NCBI GenBank assembly: GCA_921293015.1
Contig: OV121087.1
Location: 8,940,501 to 9,004,500 of the forward strand
Length of the DNA: 64,000 nucleotides
Reading direction: 5' to 3'
Source: Phorcus lineatus
Lineage: Eukaryota > Mollusca > Gastropoda > Trochida > Trochidae
This document shows, one piece after another, positions 36,149 through 48,190 of the stretch. Position 1 is the stretch's first letter, and each line of letters opens with the position of its first letter. The position numbers were made by a program, and so were the translations under genes. The notes beneath the pieces are model-generated. The model searched no databases and was not told the DNA's origin. It worked only from the letters and a program-made list of their open reading frames with translations.

Positions 36149-38724
36149 ATGGCAGGGAATATGAGGAAATGGCCTGATCTTGTCGGCAAGGTAATTAACA
36201 TAATTTATATAATATCAAAATGGTGAGCTTACCTGTATTCTGCCATTAGCTGAAATTGAATTACCTGGTTAGATTTTATAATGCTAAAGAGCTCAGTCTT
36301 CTAAAGGGTATTTTACCTTTTAAACATACAATTCGGCCAAAGTGATTTCCAGTTCTCTTTTCGCTGGTAACAGGGATAGATGCTAGGTCTTCTGTGAACT
36401 TTGTTCATCTTATATTGAGATATATTGAGGTTAACAGATTTCGTTCGATATTCATTATCCCTCAGTTGCGATGTTAAAGGTGTATATATACAGTTCATCG
36501 TCACTCGAGTTACGCCAGCGGCATACTGTTATGCCGTCATTCAGAATTCTTCCTTCGTGCGCAAATGCACCTTTAAGGGAAGTCAAATTTATCATGTCAT
36601 GAAAGGAATGACTTCTCTTTTATTTTGAAAGATAACTTGATATTTCATCTCGCGAGCTAGAAACGTTATTCAATTCGGTTATTTGCCGAGTCTGATTAAA
36701 TCGACAAAGTTCCCAGGAACAAAGGATCTAATACATTGCTACGACCGGGATACGCACTTGTTTGACTAGGGGGAACGTTGCATGTTCTTATACTAGTTTG
36801 TTGATGAAAACCTTAGTCAGTATACAACCAATCACGTCATCGCAATTAAAAGAAGGATGAAGGTAACCACATACTCGTACATCGAATGATACAAGGGAGT
36901 TACTTGCTCTTAGTTAATGAGACCGATTGTTTTGCTGGATGCCATGTGATAAGCTAGCTGAGTTTCCGAGTCAGATCATCGGGGCTACTGTCAGACCGTG
37001 TGGAGAGAAAATCCACAATGGAAGAACTCGTATCCCGGTAGAGTCAATATTGAAAACTTTTATCCTTCGGAACAGGACCGACTTTAATGAGACTGGGGCT
37101 GTCCCACTCTATTTTCTACCTCACTCGATGAGATAAAGATGATTTACGTCAAGGAGAGACAGATGTCCTCTATATACTGTTACTGTTTTCGTCAAAATTG
37201 GACTGATTTGTAACAGCAATTTAAACCCTCAGAATTGGGTTACGTTTTCTAAAATGATTCATTGTGAACTAATCTGTTCTACCGGCGACATTTCCTCTTT
37301 CAGTACAGTCAGGATAAAGGTTATTGTCACTCAGTACAAAGAGAATAAAGGTTTTTGTCACTCAGTACAGTGCGGATAAAAATTATTGTCACTCAGTACA
37401 GTGAGGATAAAGGTTATTGTCACTCAGTACAAAGAGGATAAAAGTTATTGTCACTCAGTACAGTGAGGATAAAGTTTATTTTCCATCAGTACAGGATTAA
37501 GGTTATAAAGGTTTTTGTCACTCAGTTTGTACATATATTTGTAAATGGATTGGAATGGTAAAGAAAGTTAATACCTAATGTAGCCAAGAGATGATTTTTA
37601 GAGAAAAAATGCATCTCTGTAAAAGGGAGTGTGTCATTTTCTTATTGATTTTACGTTTACAAGATTTGTAAATTTACTTGAAGGATGAAAAATTCAAACC
37701 GTCATGAATAAAATTTCAGACTGGCGAAGAAGCCAAGAAAATAATAGAAGAGGAGGATTCAGAGTTGGAGGTAAATAAGATTTGTATCATTTACTTTTTT
37801 ACATTGAATTTATAGGGACTTAATCAATCTTACGCACAGAATGAAGTTTATGACATTTTCACCTGAGATCCATACTATCCCGGAACATGACCTCTTGAAA
37901 AAAGGTCAAGGTTAAGGGTGAAATCCCGTTATTCTAAAAGATTTGCATCATTCACTGTTAAACATTGAATAGATAGGCATTTAATCGACCTTACACACAG
38001 ACTGAGGTTATAGTATATTGACCTTTACTCCACATTAGATCAAAGCACGACATTTTGAAAAGCAGGTCAAAATTTAGGGTCAAATCCCATTACCCTTAAA
38101 TTTCTGTCGTGCAGATAATGAAATAAAAAAGAAATAAGAATTTATTTTCATAAATATTTTTTAAGACTTCATAAACTGAAATTTTGTTTTATGATATATG
38201 CAAATATTGAAATTATGAATAATAAAATGTATATTTCATGACGATATGAATAGTAAAATTTCAAACATCCTTTTTTTGTGAAATGTACTTAGATATTTTT
38301 TCACCCGTGCCTGCTTTATACGTTTACAACAATTAAACACTCTTAAACACCAACGCTTTTCAGATAACCTAATTCACGAATTACCGTAATATCTATTCAA
38401 TTACAAATCAGATAAAATGCCTTTAAAGCGATCTGAAATCATCTATGATATCCAATTATTAAATGTTTTCATAAACGTGTCAGTACTAGTGGTTTGGATT
38501 TCTAGCTCAATGAAGAATGTAAACTTTAATTCAATCATGATTGATCAATTTGGATCACTTATAAAATGTTTGTTTGATCTTCCATTTATAAATTGCTATG
38601 CTATGATTTACAGGTCATCATATTGCCTGAAAACTCAATGGTTACCCGTGACCTGCGCATTGAACGAGTGCGCATCTTTATCAACGACGCAGGCCTCGTG
38701 GCGACGGCCCCGATGACTGGCTGA
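36149..38724 (+). CDS. Potato inhibitor I / eglin-type serine protease inhibitor, copy B (67 aa)
   Basis: Tandem duplicate of copy A with the same exon lengths (42, 51 and 111 nt): 36149-36190, 37720-37770, 38614-38724. The protein starts MAGNMRKWPDLVGKTGEEAK and carries VIILPENSMVT, the loop TRDLRIERVRIF and a Gly end. The predicted P1 residue is Arg where copy A has Met, which would point to trypsin-like or dibasic-cleaving proteases (inference from I13 structures). Conserved loop-supporting Arg residues are kept in both copies. Polyadenylation signal at 38877-38882. Intron 1 holds a 31-bp minisatellite and intron 2 a diverged direct duplication of about 160 bp. No signal peptide and no Cys. 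Confidence 0.88.
37301..37530. repeat. 31-bp minisatellite in intron 1 of inhibitor gene B
   Basis: About seven copies of GTCACTCAGTACAGTGAGGA plus TAAAGGTTATT, decaying at the right end. Confidence 0.9.
37779..38103 (+). repeat. Diverged direct duplication in intron 2 of inhibitor gene B
   Basis: Two consecutive blocks of about 160 bases share GATTTGYATCATT, ACATTGAAT, TTAATC, CACAGA, GACCT and GGTCAAATCCC-type words in the same order. Confidence 0.6.
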
Positions 38725-38876
38725 GAGGAAATATGGACGGCATTGTCCTAATTATAGTGACTAAATTGAACTTTTTTAGGTGGACAAGATATCTGTTATA
38801 AACTGTGAACAAGTTGTGTAAATGTAGATTGACAAACTGCTTCGTCTTTTATTCAAAATTTTATTAAAAACTGTTC

Positions 38877-38882
38877 AATAAA
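38877..38882 (+). terminator. Polyadenylation signal of inhibitor gene B
   Basis: Canonical AATAAA about 150 bases after the stop codon of copy B. Confidence 0.55.
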
Positions 38883-38980
38883 TAACGATAATCTACAGGG
38901 AACCATTTGTTCTTGATTCATTGATTCATAGAGTATTTGAACTCAAAAGTTATATGGACATATAAGGCGCTTGCTTGAGG

Positions 38981-39175
38981 TTAAAGGGGCACAGAGTATG
39001 TTGTTGGAGTCATTTATGTCAGGCTTCATACATGGTGTTATTTGATAGCAAAGCACTCGTTGTTTATGCAGATTAACATCTCAATGGTCATCAGTACCCT
39101 AAAATGACAATAAACAGGTTAAGTCGAGATGTGTGGTCGAAAACCGGACAATGGCGCTTGCCAATGCCTCAAACG
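38981..39175. repeat. R1 repeat fragment after inhibitor gene B
   Basis: TTAAAGGGGCACAGAGTATG to GAAAACCGGACAATGGCGCT, closely matching the proximal part of the copy at 9416. Confidence 0.7.
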
Positions 39176-40794
39176 TAAGTTGTCATGTCTATGTCATGTA
39201 GAGCTGTCAACGTCAGTCCAACAATTCAATGACTATCGTTTCTATATCAATAAAAAAAATTGTTACGCATTTACCTCTCAAAGAAGTCAGACAATTAATG
39301 AGGCAGTAGTAAAAAAATTGGAAAATGTTATTTCTCAGTTTTAATTTGCAAAATTTAAGATCAGATTATGTGAAATATGTTATTTTCAGAGGGTCAAACA
39401 CCTCACCGGGTCATCCGTAGTCGTAGAGGAAATTATCAAATATCAAGAAAAAATGACCATTTTAGTGTGACCGCCTTTCGGGGAGAGGGTCGGCAAAGCT
39501 TAACCGGTGATGATACCTTGCATTTTTAATTTCTTTTATTACTTTAAAAGAATTGTTTCGCTATTCGTAACATTTACTTTTTATTTACGTGAGATCACTT
39601 TATCTATCTTGTGCTTGCGCTCCTTTAAAAAGGGAAGCGATTGCAAATAATTTCTATATGTAACGACAGCACATGTTCAAAATGGTGTCTCTGTAAAACT
39701 GTAATATACATTGATAAATATAATGAAAATTGATGAAGCGTACGTAAAATATACACTAATAATGTCACCGTGGATAAAATCAAAATTTAATGAAAATAAC
39801 GACCAATTAGGAGCAAATGTTCTATATAATAATCATTAAGACCAAAGCCAATACGAACATATTTACAAGTGTTCTCAAGAGAGATACCGGTCACTGTTGA
39901 CCGATCATGCTGTTTAACAATTTATGTTATCTTTTGTTCAGACTCGGCTGCTATGACAACGCTAAAACAAAACTATGAAGCAATTTCGAACTACATTATC
40001 TAATCTATAGACAGGCATTCGCCCAATGTATTCAGTAAACATTTAACAAAACAGAAAATAAGAGCCACCCATAAAAAATAATTAACACATTTTTATGACA
40101 TATTGTCTTAAAGGATTCATCTATAAGAGGAAAAATTGTTTTTCAATATATAAAAATGATACATATTTAGATTCAGTAAAGTTAATAAGATTAATTAATT
40201 CATAAAATAACGTCTTTTTACAAATTTTGATATCAGTATCATAGAACAGTTTATTGTCTTTTTTCATCATTGATCCTCCTTAATGGCAATATCTGTCAAC
40301 TTTTTATTTAAGCGTGTCACTTTTTATATTGACTTAAAGTTCTTGTTTATTATTCAAAATCAAAATCGCCTTTAAGAACCCATTTGGTTCATTTCCAATT
40401 TCTATTTTGTTTTTCGGATTTTGATTTGTTTCACGATATATACAAATATTAGTTATTACAAATACAACGAAATAAGTTGATATTTAAATAACTCAACATG
40501 ATTTGTAATAGTTTTTAAAAATGGCAAATGACAGATGTAAAACCCTACAAATACTCACAAACAAATATAGAAATGCGAAATAGGGTATTGCGTTGTGGTA
40601 ATAAAACAGTTTAACCACGGAGAACGAAACTATGTTAATAGAATACTGTATGTCTTGATTGTTCCTGACCTTTTAATTAATTCACATAACAGTGTGGGTA
40701 CCATGTGAAGGTATTATCATACACCCCCATGGTCCAAAGGTATTAAATAAAAATATTTCGAAATTAGTCATTGCTCTGAGACAAAATGTTTATA

Positions 40795-41032
40795 AAAGAA
40801 ATCAAATATTTCATAAAGAATTGAAATATTTCATAAAGAAATTAAATATTTCATAAAGAAATTGAATATTTCATAAAGAAACTGAATATTTCATAAAGAA
40901 ATTGAATATTTCATTAAAAAAATCGAATATTTCATAAAGAAATTAAATATTTCTTAAAGAAATTAAAGATTTCATAAAGAAATTAAATATTTCATAAAGA
41001 AATTAGATATTTCGTAAAAAAAAAAAAAATTT
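40795..41032. repeat. 20-bp minisatellite
   Basis: About twelve units of ATATTTCATAAAGAAATTGA with small changes, ending in an A run. Confidence 0.95.
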
Positions 41033-41249
41033 CTCGTGGTAACAAAAGAGCACCGCGCGCCCCCACGATACTAGGAGCCAATAAAACTCAATGCACTTCT
41101 ACCCGTATAAACTTCTCCTCAGTGGCGGAAAGGAAGGGCAATTCTATACAGACAGACAGATATACTTTATAACAGTGTCGCAAATAAAATTTGCAGTTAT
41201 TAAAAGACAAATGAACGATAGAAGGCTAACTTCACACTCCAATCTACAC

Positions 41250-41345
41250 CTAACTCAATCTCATTAAAATAAAATCTAACATTGCTGCACTATTATAATG
41301 TATTGGAGCATTTAGATTTCATTTAAATGAGATTGCATCTAACTT
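41250..41345. repeat. Imperfect inverted repeat, about 95 bp
   Basis: CAATCTCATTAAAATAAAAT is mirrored by ATTTCATTTAAATGAGATTG. Just upstream, at 41145-41165, an ACAGACAGACAGATA run with TATAAC may be the reversed tail of a LINE. Confidence 0.45.
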
Positions 41346-43044
41346 TACAAATTTCTGTCCATCGCCAAGTAAATTATCAACTACGTGCAAAGAGCCAGTG
41401 GAATCATATTCTATCAGTATCCTACATTTTGGAAAAAAACTCTTTTTTTGTAAGACATCTTATTTCCAAATCACGTTCATTGTCATTACATTAACAGCGA
41501 CATCACGATGTCTGAGACCATGTACACTATCTACATGTACATCATTACCGTACTATTACACAGTTTCAATAAAAGAACGGTTATTTTAGTATTCATAGTA
41601 TAGGAGCTGTTATTTTGGGTCCATCTAATGAATATGTTTCCTTGAAAGAAACAAATTCGTTTAGTCTCTAAGACCAATAATTGACGTAAATGGTATGAGA
41701 AGCTTGTGACATACCATTCAACAACTCATGTTTGTGACAACGCCTATTAACATGAATCTGTAGTGCGGTTCATCTTCTCGCTGGCTGCAAAAGAACATTT
41801 GCACGGTAAGAAACAATATGATTTATGTTGATTTTATATTTGTTTATTTTATCAAAAGTACTTTTCCTTTGTGTCAATATATTGAAAAATATTTAAAGAC
41901 ATCTTATACATCTCACGTTGACCTTATATCATTCAGTGTCCTATTCATTATCGATATCAGGACACTTTAAGAGATATCTGATGCGACGACTCAAGCCAAA
42001 CTGATATCTGATGCAAACAAGGTTATTAGCAACCAATCAACGACAAGGTCATAAGTATATGCCAAAACTTATATTAACCAAATCAATAAGGGTTGAAAAG
42101 AAACTAAAATGCTATATTTTCCAGTAATAAAATATTTGAATCAACTTATATATAATGTTCCTTAGAACTTGCTCTAGAAAAAAAAGAACCAACAACAATT
42201 TGGTCATCGTGGAAGCTTTAAAAATAGATTAAATATAATTTCGACCAGCGAAATATCATATTCATCTTTCCGCGCCAAATCCCATGGAACAAACCAACCT
42301 CCTTCCTTACACCACATTATATTTCAGCTCTTATTATGTATACCATGTTAAACTTTATTTTCTGTCTTAACTGTGATAAAACGTTTTTGGTTAGGATTCA
42401 ACTAAATGATATGAACACGAAGGTCTACATGTACGCTAATCAAGAAATGTCAAATAAACCAAAACGTGATATCAACACTAACACTTACATAGTACAGCAA
42501 AACGGTCCATTTACTTCTTGAATCACTCAGCCTTACCTGAAGAGATCGAAAACTCTCGAGCTGAAAGGCTGAATGTTGTTGCCATGGAAACATCAATTAT
42601 GTAAAAAGTGCTTTAATGATTCCAGCGCTATCGTACAACATTCTCATATTTTTGTCGTAATTTTTTAAAATCTAACATGATAAATGTAGTCTCTGTAAAC
42701 GTTCTGTGTCTTCTTGTCTAATCTTTTCATCAAAGGGATATCAGTATTAAATTGTTTCAGCCGTGGATAAGATGGCTAACACCTAAATTCGACTTGGGGA
42801 ATCAACCAAACATTTCCGTTTATCTAAGTGAAAGTATCTATTAGTGTGTGGAAACGAGTCTTTTATCAATGAAATAAACAATGTTTTCACGAAATAAAAT
42901 GACTGAACAATCATAGCAACACGAAGAGTAACTAACTGTATGGTTCAGTTGAATTGGTCCTCAATATCGTCGATACGTTTGAATTGTTCATGAAAGTGTA
43001 GGCAATGGATAGGAATAAGCTCTTTCTCGATGTCCAACATCATC

Positions 43045-43178
43045 ATAACGAAGTGAAAGAAGGGAGATAAATGAAATCAGAAAGAAAAATCTAACATTAC
43101 TTTTATATATATCACATGTAAAGTAATGTTAGATTTTTCTTTCTGATTTCATTTATCTCCCTTCTTTCACTTCGTTAT
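43045..43178. repeat. Perfect 59-bp inverted repeat (hairpin) with 16-base loop
   Basis: Left arm 43045-43103 and right arm 43120-43178 are exact reverse complements; homology stops at both outer edges. The loop is AT-rich. An RNA from either strand would form a long perfect stem. No gene or recognised element is around it. Confidence 0.9.
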
Positions 43179-46100
43179 CCCTTATTTGGTTTAATGGCAT
43201 GCCATAGAGTATAGCTTCGTTTAAAAGTCGCGTTTTAACACAAACTTTTTTTCAGATGAAAAGGTGGCAAGGAAACGTTCCGCAAACAATAGGACACTTT
43301 CCCTTATCGTCAACGAAGAACACTTTGGTATTTGCCACCATCATAGTGCAAAGTCGAAATAATTATATGCTGTAGATAATAACATATACGCATGATCGAA
43401 TTCATATAATTTGGAATATCACGTAGGCCGCCATTTTCCACTAGAAAAACATTTGCAGCAACTACGATTACCATGCCTCTGTGGAAATAGAAAACCTCAT
43501 TGACAATGTAATTGACTGGAGCCGGGTTATCGTATTCTCTTATTACTGAACAGCTCACATGGGATTAGGATGATACCAATATAGCTTAACAAATAAGGCA
43601 TGCTAAAAGCCTGTATGTAATTGTATAACATCGATTCCACAGAACACACCAAATGCATATATGCGCACCGAGTTTAGGTATGCATCTAAATGTTCACGCT
43701 ATTATCGCACAGGGGACGACATGATCATATGTGTAGAAATGGATTATACTACCATGGAGAGATACGTCATGGGATATAAAGGTACATCATTTAATATATA
43801 TAGTATACAACAGGAAACGTACAGGTATATACCACTCTTGTCGTTGGACGTTCAGTACTGACTTTGCTTACGTGTGACAACTCTGTGTTTGTTATACATT
43901 TTAATGGATAGTCATTTTCTGTGTTGACTTTGCTAAAATGCTATGCTCATGTTAACTTTGACTTGTGAAATATATTGAATTTTGTTAAAGGATTCTAGAG
44001 ACTGTTCATGTGGTTAAGTACACGATTTTCGTTGGTATAACTTCCTTGTCACACAATTGCGACGTTTTGAGATATATATTTAACCATTTTGGGCATGATT
44101 GGAATACTGAATTGGTATGAACAAAACCCGTGATTTGAAGTAAACGCATTGTATGAAGTCATCGTATATATAATGCAATGACTTGCTCGACAAGTAAGGT
44201 ATTAAGTTGTTATTGGATTTCTTTAATTATATATTATATATATGATCTGCTTCCGATAGGTGTTACGTCTAACTTTTTATAAAATATATTCTAAACTATG
44301 TATTAACAACGCATTAGAAATGTATATGCATTATGTATACAAAGTTGAAATATAGTCCCATGTTCTCCTATTATGCTTTCCTCGGACGGTATTTATCAAC
44401 GTTCTTCTTACTTTTGGGATATGTTTTATCCTGTTGCTTTTTAGATTGCTAATCTAAAACTCATTGTAATTATACATGTAAAATGCTCGTGCTTCAAAAT
44501 GATTTAATGTAAAAAAGAATCATCACATGTATAATTAAATATTTCAATTTACACCATATATAATGTGGTCTTGATTTTATGTACCATTAAGCACTAATTA
44601 ATATCATGTATTATATTCATATTCAATACTTACACATTGAATCTCTAATTAAGTAGTGAAATATTATATTTCAAAAACACTTTTGTAAGATATAGACTTC
44701 TAATTAACTGGTGCCATTCAATACATTTAAAAAAATTGTATTTTCAAAATGCTGTATCTTAACCCCTTCTCTACCATAATTGAGGCGAAGTATGCGTTAT
44801 CTTGTCCGAAATTGTCAGCGAATTGCTGCGTAATTCAGTTCAGAGGGTTTTCTCATTTTATGAGAATTGATATGATGACTTTCTTTATACTCCATACTAT
44901 GTATTTTTTGTTCTTCAAATTGTACATATTTCTGTATTCGGATTCACAAAAAAGTCATGATTGAAAATCAATGGTGAATAAATGAACAATGCAAAACACT
45001 TATACCAGACAACTTTCTTACGATTTCTGTTTTTGCAGGCATGTCTTGTTGTGGATGTAAAGATTAGAAATAGTGCTAAAATGTCTTCGTATCTATTAAA
45101 CAAATCATTAACGTCAAATACTTTCTAAGAGAATATTGAAGTTAAGTCGTTACAGTTGAAGAAAAATTTATTCGATACTGATTATCAAACATACATTGAA
45201 CTCTCACATAAAAAAGGAATGCATCTGCCTACCTTAAAAGGTGTTTGGTAAGACGCCAATTGTTTTGAAGATTCTTACATTTTCTTTGTAATTCTTTAAC
45301 AATGTATTATTGACACATCTATATCTATTATCTAATATATATCTGTTCAGTTTTATGTTGTAGGACAGATTTCATGTTTTTTCATGGTTTAAAAAACAAC
45401 AAAATACTTAATTTCTGCCATGTGTACATTTGTATCCAAACTTTTGTTGTCTTTGATGTCGTCAGATTTAGAAAAAGAGTTGTTTGCAAGAGCATAACAA
45501 CATTATAATCAGAAGTACGGTTTTTTATTGTCATATAAGTATCTGTAGATAAGGGAATAATGAATGATTTAGTTTAAGAATTACATATTGATATTCATAG
45601 TTGTTAGGGCCTGCTGGTAGAGTGATAATTTAGAATATTGAACAAATACATTTTGTGCTCGCCTTATTTTAATTAAAACCTTTCCACACTCAAACGCTGT
45701 GAAGAAAATGCAATTTATCTAATTATTATCATTTCTTTTCATACAATAAACTTTACGAATTTCAAATAAATATCCTGTATAAGCCTAGGTAAGGCGTTTT
45801 TATATGCAGCGATTTAATTCTAATTGATATAAACAATGTTTAAGTTGAAACTATCATGCAAGTTCATTCAAATGCTCATTCAAAACTTTTGTACAAGAAT
45901 TTCCGTTTATTCAACAACCTATAGCTTATTTAGATAATAAATCATGTCAAGTATAATTTGTTTTGTTGTAAACTATCGATAATAATCTTTAACATATAGC
46001 AGGTGCACTGCATTCTTTCCATTCACAAAATAGGTCATACATTGTATTGGACCAGGTTCTATACACAAAAGCCTTAAATTATAAAAAAAAGGAAATTTGG

Positions 46101-46807
46101 AAAGAGAACTATGAATTCAAGTTTTAAAGTATTTAATCAATTAAAAGTCTAATACTGTTTTGATTTACCAGACTTTAAAAGCATGTTTATTTCCTTTCTT
46201 CAAATTATTTTTTTCTTTCATTAATATTTCCGTGTATGCTCACCAAACATTATTTTGAGGGTTGCGTTCTTTTTCAAACCGGTTAGAGTTACCTCCCTTG
46301 CAAACATGGCAACTTGCGTAAACAACATTGGGTTTTGATGTCCATTTCAAAAATGGCACCGTGACAGGAGTGGATATTTTTGTAACGACACAGTTGCTCT
46401 ATGGACATGATGATTCGGAATATAATGACAAATATTGTTTGACAGGTGAGATGTTTCAACTTTCATTTCGAGGTGCAAAACGGGCACCTGCTGTGTCGTA
46501 CGTTAGCATTGATCTGTGAACAGGTGAAGTGCGGGCATCGTGATATGTAGATGGTAAATCAATCGATGACCTAGATTTAGCTCTATCGGCTGTAGTGTTT
46601 GCAGCGGTAATGGAGTTCATAACGTCTTTATTTATACGGTTGATATTCAAATAATTGCCAAGTAGATCTGATTATAAATACCGATAATAGTCTAATAGAG
46701 CTGCTTTCCCTGTCTCTATTTCTCCATATAGTTTGTGATCTATTAGCGAATATTGATAGGTCAACATCAGCGACAGTAATAATGATAATATTGTACTGAT
46801 TAAGGAG

Positions 46808-47020
46808 CAACTATAGAATTGGTTCGTCACCTAGAAAACATACCCTAATACTAATACTAATGCTATCCCTAACCCTAACAGTAACACTAACCCTAAACCT
46901 AAACCCTAACCCTATTAAAGTGAAAGGGAAATAATACTGAAGATGTTACATCGAAGAATACATAGACATAAAGGTATGAATAGTAAATATGAAATGGATG
47001 GCGAACCAATTCTATAATTG
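46808..47020. mobile_element. Inverted-repeat element enclosing telomere-like repeats
   Basis: Ends CAACTATAGAATTGGTTCG (46808) and, inverted, CAATTATAGAATTGGTTCG (47020 end) are nearly identical and 213 bases apart overall. Inside lies a degenerate CCCTAA array. No coding capacity. Target duplication not evident. Confidence 0.55.
46842..46914. repeat. Interstitial telomere-like CCCTAA repeats
   Basis: Degenerate head-to-tail ACCCTAA, ACTAA and AACCCTAAACC units over about 73 bases. They lie inside a small inverted-repeat element, not at a contig end. Confidence 0.75.
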
Positions 47021-47889
47021 TACCCTGATTACTGCAAAATCGATGTAGATGAAATGGGTATATATATATAGTGCCACAGCTGATCATGAGAGTTCTTTTT
47101 GAATAATTAAAAAGCATAAGTCATCACAATCTACTCCAGCACTCTTAAAGAACATCGATCATTACTGCGTACAGAATACAGATTATAGATTTTATGAAAT
47201 GCATATGGGTCTAAAGCGTTGAAATTCTCACATTTGGTCCTTAAATGTCTCTTGTATTTGGAGACAAATTCATTTCATAGTTTTCAAACCCTCTTACAGC
47301 ACTAACAGCATATAACTTACATCAAGGTATGCCTTCAAAAACATATGTTTGGAACATTTCTATCTCATTGAAAGGAAATCCATTGATGCTCCACTGGGTT
47401 ATACAGATAGATCTCACCAGGCCCTGTTACCAGAACCTGTATTGCAGAGATTTTCCGTATTGCAATATATTGCGATATGAACAGTTGTATTGCGATGCGT
47501 ATTGCAATATATTGCAGGATGTTTTTCTCAATAAAGAATTCCCTAGTTGAATTAATTTAAACATATTAGACTTGTTTAATTCTCTATTAAATTTTAGTAA
47601 TCTATATAAATTGAAATATAAACTTTCAAAATCCATTCTGTTAGCTATTATAATGAAATTCCCGTCGTCTGCATTCACCATTTTACCAACAACTCACTTC
47701 TGTTGTTAAAATCCGGACAAAATCCGAAGTTTTACGAACCCGCACAATATGTTTTCCGAATGCAAAAAAAAAAACCCGGGAAAAATCGGTTTTGACGACT
47801 GTATTACAATACGTATCGATTTCTATTTTTTACCGGTAAATACCGATAAACTGGTTATATTGTGCACCTCTACCTGTTACACGAGCCCT

Positions 47890-48190
47890 CAAGTTTGCCG
47901 TTGACATAATGATGGCTTCGTATCAACAGGCCAATGGTACGAATCCAGCCGGGGCCCTGCAACTTTGTCTGCAGTAGAGAACTGTTCTACAGGCAGTAAG
48001 GTTTGGGTGCAATGCTACACTGAATTTCAGCGCACTACCATCAATGGTTGCTAGTTTCAGCCGATGCTTGCAGGTTTCACCACAATGCATAGCCACAATA
48101 GTGTTGCGGGTTTTCTCCCTGCAATAACACTAGCAGCCGTGATATAAGTGAAATAATCTTGAAGCGGCTTAAACCCTAGCTCACCACCAT
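47890..48190 (+). mobile_element. SINE S1 in the gene-poor region, degenerate head
   Basis: The body CTGCAGTAGAGAACTGTTC, AATGCTACACTGAATTTCAG and the GAAGCGGCTTAAACC tail are plain. The tRNA-like head is decayed. Confidence 0.72.

Noticed and set aside
46328..46519. 63-codon open frame as a small gene
   Set aside because: No splice-linked partners, family motif or codon signal; expected by chance at this length.
46842..46914. True chromosome end
   Set aside because: The repeats are degenerate, only 73 bases long, internal, and bounded by inverted repeats.
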